From positions 1 through 64,000 of the forward strand of contig NZ_JACHFD010000009.1 of the NCBI RefSeq assembly GCF_014201715.1: a DNA stretch of 64,000 nucleotides, written 5' to 3'. This document shows positions 40,107-57,201 of the stretch, one piece after another; within the stretch, counting starts at the first letter, position 1; each line of letters starts with the position of its first letter. The notes beneath the pieces were generated by a model. The model was not told the origin of the DNA. It worked only from the letters and a program-made list of their open reading frames with translations, and searched no databases. Source of the DNA: Haloferula luteola (GTDB taxonomy: Bacteria; Verrucomicrobiota; Verrucomicrobiia; Verrucomicrobiales; Akkermansiaceae). The position numbers and the translations under genes are program-made.

Positions 40107-40158
40107 CTGAAAGGGTGGGAGGCTTCCTACCGCGACGATACCGCAAAGGAGAAATACA

Positions 40159-40536
<378 letters not shown>

Positions 40537-40554
40537 GACTTTCGGTTTTCAACG

Positions 40555-40643
40555 AAATCCGGAGTCGCCCTGCGCGGCTCCGGATTTCCCGGCTCCGGAA
40601 CCGACGGGAAAAGTCCAAGTCCCCACCCCCGCGACTTTTCCCG
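40555..40643 (+). terminator. Two consecutive hairpins between rplL and rpoB (attenuator-like)
   Basis: Hairpin A: aaatccggag (40555-40564) pairs perfectly with ctccggattt (40578-40587). Hairpin B: cgggaaaagtc (40605-40615) pairs perfectly with gacttttcccg (40633-40643). Both lie in the 205-bp rplL-rpoB gap and neither has a long T run downstream. By analogy with the partial terminator and RNase III site in this position in enterobacteria, they probably lower rpoBC transcription relative to ribosomal proteins. Confidence 0.65.
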
Positions 40644-40741
40644 CCGATCCCGGATTCCCGCTCCAAATCCTGATCTCCATTTCCGCCCGGCCGTGCCCTC
40701 GGCCCGGGCTTTAACCGCACCCCGCAAACACTACAGACATC

Positions 40742-44692
<3,951 letters not shown>

Positions 44693-44726
44693 TCCTGCCA
44701 CCACCTAACCACGACCCATTATCATC

Positions 44727-48881
<4,155 letters not shown>

Positions 48882-48920
48882 TGGATCGTTGAGGCGCTTC
48901 TCGTCCTCACCCTAATTTCA

Positions 48921-48953
48921 GCCGGCCTCCTTCCACGGGGGCCGGCTTTTTTT
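48921..48953 (+). terminator. Intrinsic terminator after rpoC
   Basis: GCCGGCC (48921-48927) pairs with GGCCGGC (48940-48946), followed directly by a T run (48947-48953). A textbook Rho-independent terminator closing the rpoBC unit. Confidence 0.92.
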
Positions 48954-48968
48954 ATCCAAGCATGGCCT

Positions 48969-49517
48969 TCAGGGGTCCTTGAAGTGGCGCCATTGCAGCG
49001 CCAGCAAGATCCCCACAAATCCGAGTAGCTGACAGCAGAGGGCGACGAGGGTGGCGACGGCGAGGGCACCGGCACCGGGGCGAATCAGTAGGAGAGCACC
49101 GAAGATCAGCGAAAAACCTCCGGGGAGAATCAACCAGCATCCATCGTCCAGCTCTTTGCGAAGGAGGAGTGCCATCCCCAGCTCCCATATCCCACGAAAG
49201 ATGCACCAACAGGCGATCACGATCAGCAGTGTCAGGGCGCTTTGGGGGAGATCGGTGAGGCTATAGACAGCAAGACCGATTTCAAAGAGCCCGTGCAGAG
49301 CAAGCCCCAGCCTGGGGGCCGGACCTTCCCCACGAACCGAGGCACTGAGTGCCAGTAAACCATCGGCGCCCATATAGGCACCCCAGCTGATCCACAGGAT
49401 TTCCAAGGGGAGTTCGGGCCACAGAAGCACGAGAATGCCAAACAGGAGGGAGAGAATCCCCCGCACGAGCAGCAGGGGCCAATTTTTCGCGAGGAGCCAT
49501 AAGATGCTGGGGGTCAT
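48969..49517 (-). CDS. HdeD-family (DUF308) membrane protein
   Basis: 182 aa, almost wholly hydrophobic, six predicted membrane helices arranged as two-helix repeats: WPLLLVRGILSLLFGILVLLWPELPLEILWISWGAYMGADGLLAL, LTLLIVIACWCIFRGIWELGMALLL and CWLILPGGFSLIFGALLLIRPGAGALAVATLVALCCQLLGFVGILLAL. The repeated G...LLFG..L..P pattern identifies DUF308. In enterobacteria HdeD helps acid resistance at high cell density; the role here is unknown. Convergent with rpoC. Confidence 0.88.
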   Translation of the reverse strand: MTPSILWLLAKNWPLLLVRGILSLLFGILVLLWPELPLEILWISWGAYMGADGLLALSASVRGEGPAPRLGLALHGLFEIGLAVYSLTDLPQSALTLLIVIACWCIFRGIWELGMALLLRKELDDGCWLILPGGFSLIFGALLLIRPGAGALAVATLVALCCQLLGFVGILLALQWRHFKDP

Positions 49518-49682
49518 CGAATCATGGGGAGAGTGGCCAAGTTGAATCAGCTTCTCGATGCCGACCAGTTGAATCTTTGCAAAACTCAGAAATTCAAGGA
49601 GCCATGAAGGTTTTGTGAGCGAGGGAGCGGCTGCCTTAGATCCTCATTGACCCGAAGGATCGGTATCTTCAGAAGGTGGAGT

Positions 49683-50261
49683 ATGAGATTTCTCGTACTC
49701 CCTGCCCTTTTGCTGGCGTCATTGGTCGGTTGCAAAGGCAAGCGTGCCGACGACCCGGTCCTGCCACCTCAGGGTGGGGATGGGGTGATCACCGAGTCCC
49801 GTGAGAAGAGTCCTGCCGACGAGTCGCTCCCGATGGATGGAGAGGCGGCTTCACCCAAAACCAAGATTCGTCCGCCGAAGTCGACCGGGATCCCTGTGGC
49901 GAAGCCCGTTGAGGGTGCGTATGGGAAGGTGATCAATCCCAAGACGGGGAATGAGGTCTTTGCCGGAGGCCTTCCCGCGGGAACGATCCTAAGGGATCCT
50001 GAGTTTCCGGATGATGAGGGCTGTTATTTCACGGTTCCCGAGATGGCAGAGGACGAAGCCGGGACCCCGATCGCGCTTTCGGTCGCGGGTAAGGATGGCT
50101 TCGTTTTCAGTCCGTACAATAACAAGATCGTTGATGTGGGATCGATCCCTGCCGGCACGTTGGTGATGGATCCGACTTTTCCTGCCGCGGAAAAAAAGGC
50201 GTTCCGTGTTCCCGTCTCCGCTGCCTTGGTGGTGGAGATGCCCGATCTTCCCGAGGAGTAA
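49683..50261 (+). CDS. Predicted lipoprotein of unknown function
   Basis: 192 aa from ATG 49683 (MRFLVLPALLLASLVGCKGKRADD). The lipobox LVGC gives a lipidated Cys at about residue 17; the upstream start at 49647 would put charged residues before the signal. A charged Pro/Lys linker follows (residues 25-75). The C-terminal about 115 residues contain two similar blocks: GKVINPKTGNEVFAGGLPAGTILRDPEFPDDEGCYFTVPEMA and GFVFSPYNNKIVDVGSIPAGTLVMDPTFPAAEKKAFRVP. This is an internal duplication of a beta-rich unit with the P.GT....P.FP core. Family not recognised by name, though such two-repeat lipoproteins occur in this phylum. Confidence 0.75.
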   Translation: MRFLVLPALLLASLVGCKGKRADDPVLPPQGGDGVITESREKSPADESLPMDGEAASPKTKIRPPKSTGIPVAKPVEGAYGKVINPKTGNEVFAGGLPAGTILRDPEFPDDEGCYFTVPEMAEDEAGTPIALSVAGKDGFVFSPYNNKIVDVGSIPAGTLVMDPTFPAAEKKAFRVPVSAALVVEMPDLPEE

Positions 50262-50306
50262 GATCGAAGAGCCGAGTTTGGAGGATGCGGTGCCTTGAGC
50301 CGTGGG

Positions 50307-50341
50307 CCTCCGTCTGATGAAGGAATTTCATCCTGCGGAGG
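50307..50341 (+). terminator. Two-part hairpin between the lipoprotein gene and mqo
   Basis: CCTCCG (50307-50312) pairs with CGGAGG (50336-50341) and GATGAA (50316-50321) with TTCATC (50327-50332), separated by a 3x3 internal loop. No T run. It may terminate the lipoprotein transcript or act in the mqo leader; the sequence does not decide. Confidence 0.5.
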
Positions 50342-50418
50342 AAGGCTGAAAGAAATCCCGCGTAAGCGTATTCAGATGGTTGACATTTTTGTGTCATGCT
50401 CCTCCCTGTCGCGCCGCC

Positions 50419-51942
50419 ATGGATTCTCCTCGCGTCGCTACGTTTGAAGAACCGGATGTCGTCCTGATTGGAGGCGGCATCATGAGTGCCACCTTGGGAT
50501 TGCTCCTTCACCAGCTCGATCCCAGCCTGAAGATTCAAATCGTGGAGGCCCTGGCGGAAGTCGCCCGTGAGAGTTCCAACCCCTGGAACAATGCAGGCAC
50601 CGGTCACGCCGCGCTCTGTGAGCTGAACTACACCAAGGAAAAGCCCGATGGATCGGTGGACATCCAAAAAGCGCTCGAGATCAATGAAGCGTTTGAGCTA
50701 TCGAAGCAGTTTTGGGCCTATCTGGTGAAATCGGGCGTATTGCCGGAGGCAGCGGATTTTGTCCGTGCGGTGCCGCACATGAGTTTCGTTCGGGGCAAGG
50801 CCGATTGCGATTTCCTCAAACGGCGATACGACACGATGGCGAGCCACCATTTCTTCTCGGAGATGGAGTTCAGCACGGATCCGGAAACGATCCGCACCTG
50901 GGCGCCGCTGCTTCTCAAAGGTCGGGCCGAGGAAGAGCCGATTGCTGCGACCTATGCGGCAGGGGGAACGGATGTCAATTTTGGTGCGCTGACCGAGGCG
51001 ATGGTCGATTTCCTGGAGTCCCGCGAGACGATCAAGCTCGCGACCCACCACCAGGTTCGCGATATCAAGCGCCTCAAGGATGGGCGTTGGGAACTGAGCG
51101 TGCGCAATCTCGACAAAGGCCTCAACCGGACAGTCAAAGCTCCCTTTGTATTTGTCGGTGCAGGTGGAGCCTCGCTTCCCCTGCTTCAAAAATCCGGCAT
51201 TCCTGAAGGGAAGGGATTTGGAGGGTTTCCGGTCAGCGGTCAGTTTTTGGTCTGTGACAACCCTGAGCTTGCGGGGCTGCACGAAGCGAAAGTGTATGGC
51301 AAAGCTGCGGTGGGGGCTCCGCCGATGTCGGTCCCGCATCTGGATACCCGGATCATCGATGGCAAACGTTCCTTGTTGTTCGGGCCGTTTGCTGGATTTT
51401 CTCCGAAGTTCCTCAAAACCGGTTCGATTTTTGACCTCCCAGGCTCGGTGCGGCTCGACAATTTGGTTCCGCTGCTGGCGGTGGGGAAAGACAACCTCGA
51501 TCTCACCCGCTACTTGATCGAGCAAGTCTTGCAGACGCCCGACGATCGTCTGGATGCATTGCGCGAGTTCTTTCCCGAGGCGCGGTTGGAAGACTGGCAC
51601 CTTTCGACTGCCGGACAGCGGGTTCAAATCATCAAGCAGGATCCCAAGAAGGGGGGTGTGCTCCAGTTTGGAACCGAGATTGTCGCGGCAGCGGATGGCT
51701 CGATCGCCGCGTTGCTGGGGGCTTCCCCGGGGGCCTCAACGGCCGTCGATGTGATGGTTCACATCATCGAAAAGTGCTTTGCTTCTCGTCTGGATGCCTG
51801 GGCTCCGCGGTTGCGTGAAATGCTGCCTGCGTATGGCCAGCCACTGGAGAAGGACGCAGGTCTCTATCAACGTATCCGTCGTGAATCGGACGAGGTTTTG
51901 GGCCTGCAGCCCAAAGCCGAGAAGGCCTCGTGTGCGGCTTGA
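50419..51942 (+). CDS. mqo: Malate:quinone oxidoreductase
   Basis: 507 aa from ATG 50419 (MDSPRVATFEEPDVVLIGGGIMSATLGLLLHQLDP); a longer frame from 50380 is less likely because it adds a Cys/Pro-rich stretch. FAD-binding GGGIMSATLG, substrate-region ESSNPWNNAGTGHAALCELNYT and ATYAAGGTDVNFGALTEAMVDFL, then the conserved C-terminal ILKQDPKKGGVLQFGTEIV-like and LGASPGAST motifs. A peripheral membrane flavoprotein that oxidises malate to oxaloacetate and feeds electrons to quinone, bypassing NAD-malate dehydrogenase in the TCA cycle. Monocistronic; convergent with rsmH, 7 bp apart. Confidence 0.95.
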   Translation: MDSPRVATFEEPDVVLIGGGIMSATLGLLLHQLDPSLKIQIVEALAEVARESSNPWNNAGTGHAALCELNYTKEKPDGSVDIQKALEINEAFELSKQFWAYLVKSGVLPEAADFVRAVPHMSFVRGKADCDFLKRRYDTMASHHFFSEMEFSTDPETIRTWAPLLLKGRAEEEPIAATYAAGGTDVNFGALTEAMVDFLESRETIKLATHHQVRDIKRLKDGRWELSVRNLDKGLNRTVKAPFVFVGAGGASLPLLQKSGIPEGKGFGGFPVSGQFLVCDNPELAGLHEAKVYGKAAVGAPPMSVPHLDTRIIDGKRSLLFGPFAGFSPKFLKTGSIFDLPGSVRLDNLVPLLAVGKDNLDLTRYLIEQVLQTPDDRLDALREFFPEARLEDWHLSTAGQRVQIIKQDPKKGGVLQFGTEIVAAADGSIAALLGASPGASTAVDVMVHIIEKCFASRLDAWAPRLREMLPAYGQPLEKDAGLYQRIRRESDEVLGLQPKAEKASCAA

Positions 51943-51949
51943 TTGGTTC

Positions 51950-52981
51950 TCAGGCGCGTTCAGCCCATCGCAATTTGGCAGGGACGCTGCGCGGATTCGC
52001 GCGGCGTTCTTCCGGGCTGGCGAGTGTCACTCCGTCGCTGATCGCGGCGTAGTTCCCGTCGCGGTGACCTGCCTGGAAGGCTTTTTTGACCCTCCTGTCC
52101 TCTCCTGAGTGAAAGGTGAGAATGGCCACTCGTCCTCCGGGTTTGAGGCATGCAGGAAGATTTCGCAGAAAGGTGTCGAGGGCGGTAAACTCTTCGTTCA
52201 CCGCGATGCGAATCGCCTGGAAGACCCGCCGCACTGTGAGATCCATGCGTTCCGGTTCGAGACGGGTGACGCAAGGCACGCCGCGGAGTTTTTCGACCAA
52301 TGCCTGGGTGGTTGAAAAATCTCCTCCTGCCAAGGCTTCGGAGATGTCTTCGGCTTGAGGCTCATCGGCGTTCTCGTGGAGTACTTCGGCCAGTTTGGCG
52401 GGTTTGACTTTGGCCAACCACTCGGCAGCGGAAACTCCACGCGAAGGATTCATGCGCATGTCGAGAGGACCATCGCACTTGAAGGTGAAGCCACGAGCGG
52501 GATTGTCGAATTGCATCGAGGAGCAACCCAGATCGGCGTAGACGAAATCGACGGCTTCCCAGTCCTGTTGGGCGATCACCTTGAGGATGCCTGCATAGTT
52601 GGAACGCACGGCGGTAAAGACATCAGGGCCGTATCCGAGATCACGGAGCCGGGCCTCGGTTTTGGGTTGTTCGATCGGATCCACATCCAATCCGAGCAGT
52701 CGACCATGAGGAGCGATACGCGAGAGAATCTCCCTGGAGTGGCCACCGTATCCGAGGGTGGCATCGATGCCGTGCATGCCGGGCTGGAGGCAGAGTGCGG
52801 CCAGGGATTCCTCGACGAGGATGGGGACATGCATGCCCGCCGGAGTTTTTCCGGATTGCAGAACCTTCGAGAGGGTTTCGGCAAAACGCTCTGGTTGGTG
52901 TTCTTTGTATTTCTCCTCGAAACGACGCGGATGCTTTCCTGCATAGCGTTTCCGGCGAGGAGGCCGCGGTGTCTCGTCCAT
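51950..52981 (-). CDS. rsmH: 16S rRNA (cytosine-1402-N4)-methyltransferase
   Basis: 343 aa. The first about 45 residues are a basic extension (MDETPRPPRRKRYAGKHPRRFEEKYKEHQPERFAETL) not found in short family members; the usual start region is GMHVPILVEESLAAL. SAM-binding GIDATLGYGGHSREIL, LLGLDVDP, DFVYADLGCSSMQFDNPARGFTFKCDGPLDMRMNP, NEEFTALDTFL, and the C-terminal LTFHSGEDRRVKKAF and PSxRAN-like NPRSVPAKLRWAER motifs. Usually sits in the mra/dcw cell-division cluster; here it stands alone between mqo and ilvD. Confidence 0.95.
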   Translation of the reverse strand: MDETPRPPRRKRYAGKHPRRFEEKYKEHQPERFAETLSKVLQSGKTPAGMHVPILVEESLAALCLQPGMHGIDATLGYGGHSREILSRIAPHGRLLGLDVDPIEQPKTEARLRDLGYGPDVFTAVRSNYAGILKVIAQQDWEAVDFVYADLGCSSMQFDNPARGFTFKCDGPLDMRMNPSRGVSAAEWLAKVKPAKLAEVLHENADEPQAEDISEALAGGDFSTTQALVEKLRGVPCVTRLEPERMDLTVRRVFQAIRIAVNEEFTALDTFLRNLPACLKPGGRVAILTFHSGEDRRVKKAFQAGHRDGNYAAISDGVTLASPEERRANPRSVPAKLRWAERA

Positions 52982-53126
52982 GGATGGACCCTAGGGGTCG
53001 ACCTCGGTGGCGGCAAGAATCGGGCAGATGAGAATCGAGACGGGCACCCTAAGAGAGGCCAAGCGGGGCGATCAGTGCTCCGGACCCCGTCTTGACAGGA
53101 GAGGCGCGGAAAAACACCGTTGCAGC

Positions 53127-54827
53127 ATGTCCGATCCGCGTCGTCCTTTCTCGTCGCCCATGCTTGATGGTCCCGATCGTGCGCCGTCCCGTGGGATGCT
53201 GTATGCCGTCGGTTTTGAGAAGGAAGACTTCTCCAAACCCCAGATTGGGATCGCCTCCACCTGGTCGCAGGTGACTCCCTGCAACATCCACATCGATCGC
53301 TTGGCCAAGGAATCCGCGAAGGGCGCCGATGCAGCAGGAGGGAAATCGGTGATCTTCAATACCATCACGATCTCCGACGGAATCTCGATGGGCACCGAGG
53401 GAATGAAGTATTCGCTGGTGTCTCGGGAAGTCATCGCCGACTCGATCGAGACTGTGGTCGGTTGCGAAGGCATGGACGGCTTTGTCGCCATTGGTGGTTG
53501 CGACAAGAACATGCCCGCTTGCCTGATCGCCATGGCGCGGATGAATCGGCCAGCGGTCTTCGTCTATGGGGGCACGATTTTGCCCGGCTGTGCCACCATC
53601 AAGGGCGAGAAGAAGGACCTCGATATCGTCTCGATCTTCGAGGCGGTTGGGAAGCATGCCTCCGGTGAATATTCCGATGAGGAATTGGAGACCGTTGAAT
53701 CTTGTGCGATCCCCGGCGAGGGCTCGTGTGGTGGGATGTACACTGCGAATACGATGGCCTCTGCCATTGAAGCCCTTGGCATGTCGTTGCCGAATAGCTC
53801 GGCACAGGCCGCCGTTTCGGACGACAAGATGAGGGATTGTTTCGATGCCGGGGCCGCCGTGCTTCACCTGATGGATCGGGGAATCAAGCCACGAGATATC
53901 ATGACTCGTAGGGCATTTGAGAATGCGATCACGGTGGTGATTGCCTTGGGTGGTTCGACCAATGCCGTGCTTCACTTGCTCGCCATGGCCCATGCCGCCG
54001 AGGTCGAACTCACGATTGATGACTTCACCGAAATCGGCAAGCGGGTGCCGGTGGTAGCCGACCTGAAACCGTCTGGTCGGTATTCGGTTGCCGATCTTGT
54101 GAAGATCGGTGGCACGGTGCCCTTGTTGCGGATTCTCCTCGAAGCGGGATGGTTGCACGGTGATTGCCTTACCGTTACGGGGAAGACCTTGGCGGAGAAT
54201 CTTGCGAACTCGCCGCTTTCCTATCCTGAAGGTCAGGACATCATCCGACCGCTTGATCAACCGATCAAAAAAGACAGTCACCTGCGCATTCTCTACGGCA
54301 ATTTGGCCCCCGGGGGGGCGGTGGCAAAGATCACCGGCAAGGAAGGAGAATCCTTCACGGGTGCGGCCCGTGTATTCGATTCCGAAGGGGATGCGATGCA
54401 GGAAATTCTCAATGGGGGGATCAAGGACGGCGATGTGATCGTGATTCGCCGCGAGGGGCCAAAAGGAGGACCTGGAATGCGGGAGATGTTGGGGCCCACG
54501 AGTGCCATCATGGGCCGTGGGCTGGGGAAAACGGTCGCTCTCATCACGGATGGTCGCTTCTCCGGAGGCAGCCACGGTTTTGTGGTGGGACACATCACCC
54601 CCGAAGCGTTTGATGGCGGCCCGATTGGGCTGTTGGTTGATGGCGATACCATCACCATCGACGCGGTGAACAACACCATCTCGGTAGATCTCGACGATGC
54701 GACCTTGCAGGCACGCCGCGACAACTGGCAGCAACCGGCGCCCCACTACACCCGCGGAGTTCTCGCGAAATTTGCGAAGTTGACCACCAGTGCAAGCGAG
54801 GGGGCAGTGACAGACAAATACCTCTGA
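53127..54827 (+). CDS. ilvD: Dihydroxy-acid dehydratase
   Basis: 566 aa from ATG 53127 ([30 protein letters not shown]); the frame is open further upstream but without likeness. Fe-S cluster Cys residues in [19 protein letters not shown] and [14 protein letters not shown]; a conserved C-terminal domain with [19 protein letters not shown]. Converts dihydroxy-isovalerate and dihydroxy-methylvalerate to the keto acids of valine and isoleucine synthesis. Divergent from rsmH. No leader peptide or T-box seen upstream. Confidence 0.97.
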   Translation: MSDPRRPFSSPMLDGPDRAPSRGMLYAVGFEKEDFSKPQIGIASTWSQVTPCNIHIDRLAKESAKGADAAGGKSVIFNTITISDGISMGTEGMKYSLVSREVIADSIETVVGCEGMDGFVAIGGCDKNMPACLIAMARMNRPAVFVYGGTILPGCATIKGEKKDLDIVSIFEAVGKHASGEYSDEELETVESCAIPGEGSCGGMYTANTMASAIEALGMSLPNSSAQAAVSDDKMRDCFDAGAAVLHLMDRGIKPRDIMTRRAFENAITVVIALGGSTNAVLHLLAMAHAAEVELTIDDFTEIGKRVPVVADLKPSGRYSVADLVKIGGTVPLLRILLEAGWLHGDCLTVTGKTLAENLANSPLSYPEGQDIIRPLDQPIKKDSHLRILYGNLAPGGAVAKITGKEGESFTGAARVFDSEGDAMQEILNGGIKDGDVIVIRREGPKGGPGMREMLGPTSAIMGRGLGKTVALITDGRFSGGSHGFVVGHITPEAFDGGPIGLLVDGDTITIDAVNNTISVDLDDATLQARRDNWQQPAPHYTRGVLAKFAKLTTSASEGAVTDKYL

Positions 54828-54966
54828 GCTCCCGCGGTCTGGTGCCTGCGCAAATCCATTGAGATGGGGCCCAACGGGAAGGTTTCTTCACCGAGTGCAG
54901 CTTGACCGGACTTGGGGAACTCTTTTTCAAAGAGACGAGCGATCATCTCAAATTGGCCACTCAATC

Positions 54967-55929
54967 ATGAATCAAGACGTCGAACTACGGCTGGAGTATG
55001 AGACCGCTCCATTTTTGCATTCCTTGTTCGGAAACGAAGCCGGGAACCTGCGCTACTTGGAGCACGCACTTGGCGTTCGCACTGTGACACGGGATGGATG
55101 GATTCTGTTCGCTGGTCCGAAGGATAGTGTCGAGGCGGCCCAGCGAGCGTTCATCGACTTGGAAGAGGCGCGGCGGGGAGGTGCGGAGATTCATACCCGC
55201 GAGTTTCAACTCGCTGTCGATCTCGCAGCACGAGGGGGCGACGGGGGAGTCAGCGAGTTGTCTGGGGTGCGCTTGTTGGGGTTCCGGGGCCGCAAGCCCG
55301 TGGTGCCAAAAACGCCGACTCAGTTGGCTTATCTGAAATCCATCGAAGCCCACGATGTGAGCTTCGGTTTGGGCCCCGCTGGCACCGGGAAAACCTACCT
55401 CGCCATGGCGATGGCCCTGGCCATGCTCAAGTCGAAGCAGGTTCAAAGGATCGTACTGACTCGGCCCGCTGTGGAAGCTGGCGAGGCCCTCGGATTTTTG
55501 CCTGGAGACATGCGGGAGAAAGTCGCTCCGTATCTGCGGCCCCTCTATGACGCCATTCATGACATGATCGGCTTTGAGCAGGGGGAACGCTATTTTGAAG
55601 ATGGCACTATCGAGATTGCTCCCCTGGCATTCATGCGCGGTCGCACGCTGGCGCGCTCGTTTGTGATCCTCGACGAAGCGCAAAACACCACCCGGGAGCA
55701 AATGTTCATGGCGCTCACCCGGCTTGGAGAAGACTCGCGCATGGTGGTCACGGGCGACGCATCACAGGTCGACTTGAAACCGAACGTGGCTTCAGGTCTG
55801 GCGGAGGCGGAGCGGGCACTGGAAGGAGTGCAAGGGATCGGATTCACCCGCTTCAGTGGAGAGGATGTGGTGCGGCATCCGGTGGTCGGCCGAATCATTT
55901 CGGCCTATCGAAAAGCTCGAGGAAACTAG
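54967..55929 (+). CDS. PhoH-family P-loop ATPase
   Basis: 320 aa from ATG 54967 (MNQDVELRLEYETAPFLHSLFGNEAGNLRYLEHAL); the N-terminal about 100 residues form the KH-like or PhoH N domain. Walker A is GLGPAGTGKTYLAMAMALAML, Walker B FVILDEAQNTT; then TRPAVEAGEALGFLPGDMREKVAPYLRPLYDA and LTRLGEDSRMVVTGDASQVDL, all diagnostic of PhoH. Role probably in RNA handling or ribosome maturation; in many genomes it stands beside ybeY, which is not seen here. 139 bp after ilvD. Confidence 0.92.
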   Translation: MNQDVELRLEYETAPFLHSLFGNEAGNLRYLEHALGVRTVTRDGWILFAGPKDSVEAAQRAFIDLEEARRGGAEIHTREFQLAVDLAARGGDGGVSELSGVRLLGFRGRKPVVPKTPTQLAYLKSIEAHDVSFGLGPAGTGKTYLAMAMALAMLKSKQVQRIVLTRPAVEAGEALGFLPGDMREKVAPYLRPLYDAIHDMIGFEQGERYFEDGTIEIAPLAFMRGRTLARSFVILDEAQNTTREQMFMALTRLGEDSRMVVTGDASQVDLKPNVASGLAEAERALEGVQGIGFTRFSGEDVVRHPVVGRIISAYRKARGN

Positions 55930-55933
55930 ATCT

Positions 55934-56950
55934 TTAGTTGTTCGAGCTGAGCGCAGGGGCGTCGTGAGTGATGTGGATGCGGGCATCAATGCCGTTCACT
56001 CCTGGCAGCGCGTGGGCGTTCGCCAAGCATGCATTGCGGGCCGAAAGGCTGGGGACCTCGGCGTCGATCGAAAGTCGACTGCCGACGAAACCAGCGACGA
56101 TGGTGGCATCCTCAAGTCGCGGATCAGCAGCATTTACGAGTTCAAACACCTTGAGGATATCGGAGGTTTGATATTCCCGTTCCGAGATGCCGGCGCGGGC
56201 GAGTGCGGGACGCACTTCCACCTGTTCCATGCGGCATTCCATCACGCCGGTCACGAGCGAACCGAGCATCAGAAAGTCCTTCTCGTCGTGTGAGGCGACG
56301 GATCCTTCGAGCGTGAGAATGCCATCGTGAAGCTGCGGGACGATGCCGTAGCGGGAGAAAATCGGATCGTCTCCATAATCAAGCAGCAGCTGGGCAACGA
56401 TGGCCGATTCGGAGCGCAGGAGCAGCGGATCCACTTCCAGTTGAGTTTCGATGCTTCGAATGCCTTCGACTCGAGACACCAATTCACGAGCGATATCGGC
56501 CTCATCGAGGCAGGAGATCGTCCCCTTTAGAATGGCGTGACCCTCGGGATTGACGTCCACCTCCAGATGCTTGGCATCGAGTGCCGGGGACTCGCGCAGG
56601 GCGGTCTCGGCCCGTGCGGCGGCGTCTGCCAAGGACCCGCGGATCTCCAAGGCTTGAACGACGCCGAAGATTTCATCGATACGGATGGCGGATTCGGCAA
56701 TGAACTCGGCTTCATCAAGGGTAGGGACCCAACCCTGAAGATGGGCGATGTGGTCTTCGACTTGGATTTGGATCTCAGCATTTTCCAGGCGGCCACTGGT
56801 TTCGAGGAGAGATTGGAGCCGTTCGACAGGGCTGGTGGGAAGTTCTGGCTTCTCCACTTCTGAGGCGTCGGACGAGGAGAGATCGACGGCGATGAAAATC
56901 AGCGTGAGGGCGATGGGACGAAGGAAGGAAGTCCAGGAGTCCGTTTTCAT
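55934..56950 (-). CDS. Exported protein with several BON domains
   Basis: 338 aa from ATG 56950 (MKTDSWTSFLRPIALTLIFIAVDLSSSDASEVEKPELP), with a signal peptide. The rest is a series of about four BON-type beta-alpha-beta units: ENAEIQIQVEDHIAHLQGWVPTLDEAEFIAESAIRIDEIFGVVQALEIRGSL; HLEVDVNPEGHAILKGTISCLDEADIARELVSRVEGIRSIETQLEV; QLHDGILTLEGSVASHDEKDFLMLGSLVTGVMECRMEQVEV; and ATIVAGFVGSRLSIDAEVPSLSARNACLANAHALPGVNGIDARIHI. BON domains bind phospholipid or organise secretin-like assemblies. Convergent with the PhoH gene, only 4 bp apart. Confidence 0.8.
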   Translation of the reverse strand: MKTDSWTSFLRPIALTLIFIAVDLSSSDASEVEKPELPTSPVERLQSLLETSGRLENAEIQIQVEDHIAHLQGWVPTLDEAEFIAESAIRIDEIFGVVQALEIRGSLADAAARAETALRESPALDAKHLEVDVNPEGHAILKGTISCLDEADIARELVSRVEGIRSIETQLEVDPLLLRSESAIVAQLLLDYGDDPIFSRYGIVPQLHDGILTLEGSVASHDEKDFLMLGSLVTGVMECRMEQVEVRPALARAGISEREYQTSDILKVFELVNAADPRLEDATIVAGFVGSRLSIDAEVPSLSARNACLANAHALPGVNGIDARIHITHDAPALSSNN

Positions 56951-57126
56951 GCTGGCCTTTTTCGCAGCTCCCATGCCGGAATGGGTTGGCGGCTTCTAAG
57001 GTGTTGATGGTGAATGAAAAGGCATCGAGTTCGGAGCGGCGATGACGAAGCGGGCTGCGAAAAGCATGAGGATTGCACCGTGCGACGTTGCTTTGTGCAG
57101 CTGCGATTTTTCGTCGTGAGATCGCT

Positions 57127-57166
57127 GAAAAAAAACAAGCGCGGCCTGTGGGGGAAGGCCGCGCTT
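57127..57166 (-). terminator. Intrinsic terminator of the fasciclin gene
   Basis: aagcgcggcc (57137-57146) pairs perfectly with ggccgcgctt (57157-57166). Read on the minus strand the stem is followed by g and a run of eight or more T (the a run at 57127-57135). It lies 36 bp beyond the stop of the leftward fasciclin gene. Confidence 0.88.
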
Positions 57167-57201
57167 GGAGTGGGGAGTTGGGGGGATTCTCCGAGGGGAA
57201 A

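Noticed and set aside
52982-53126. Search for a T-box or branched-chain leader peptide before ilvD
   Set aside because: No Leu/Val/Ile-rich short ORF and no T-box-like stem set seen; the gap is short and shared with rsmH.
53049-54746. A 565-codon frame antisense to ilvD
   Set aside because: ilvD has all Fe-S cysteines and signatures on the + strand; the antisense frame is His/Arg-rich without motifs.
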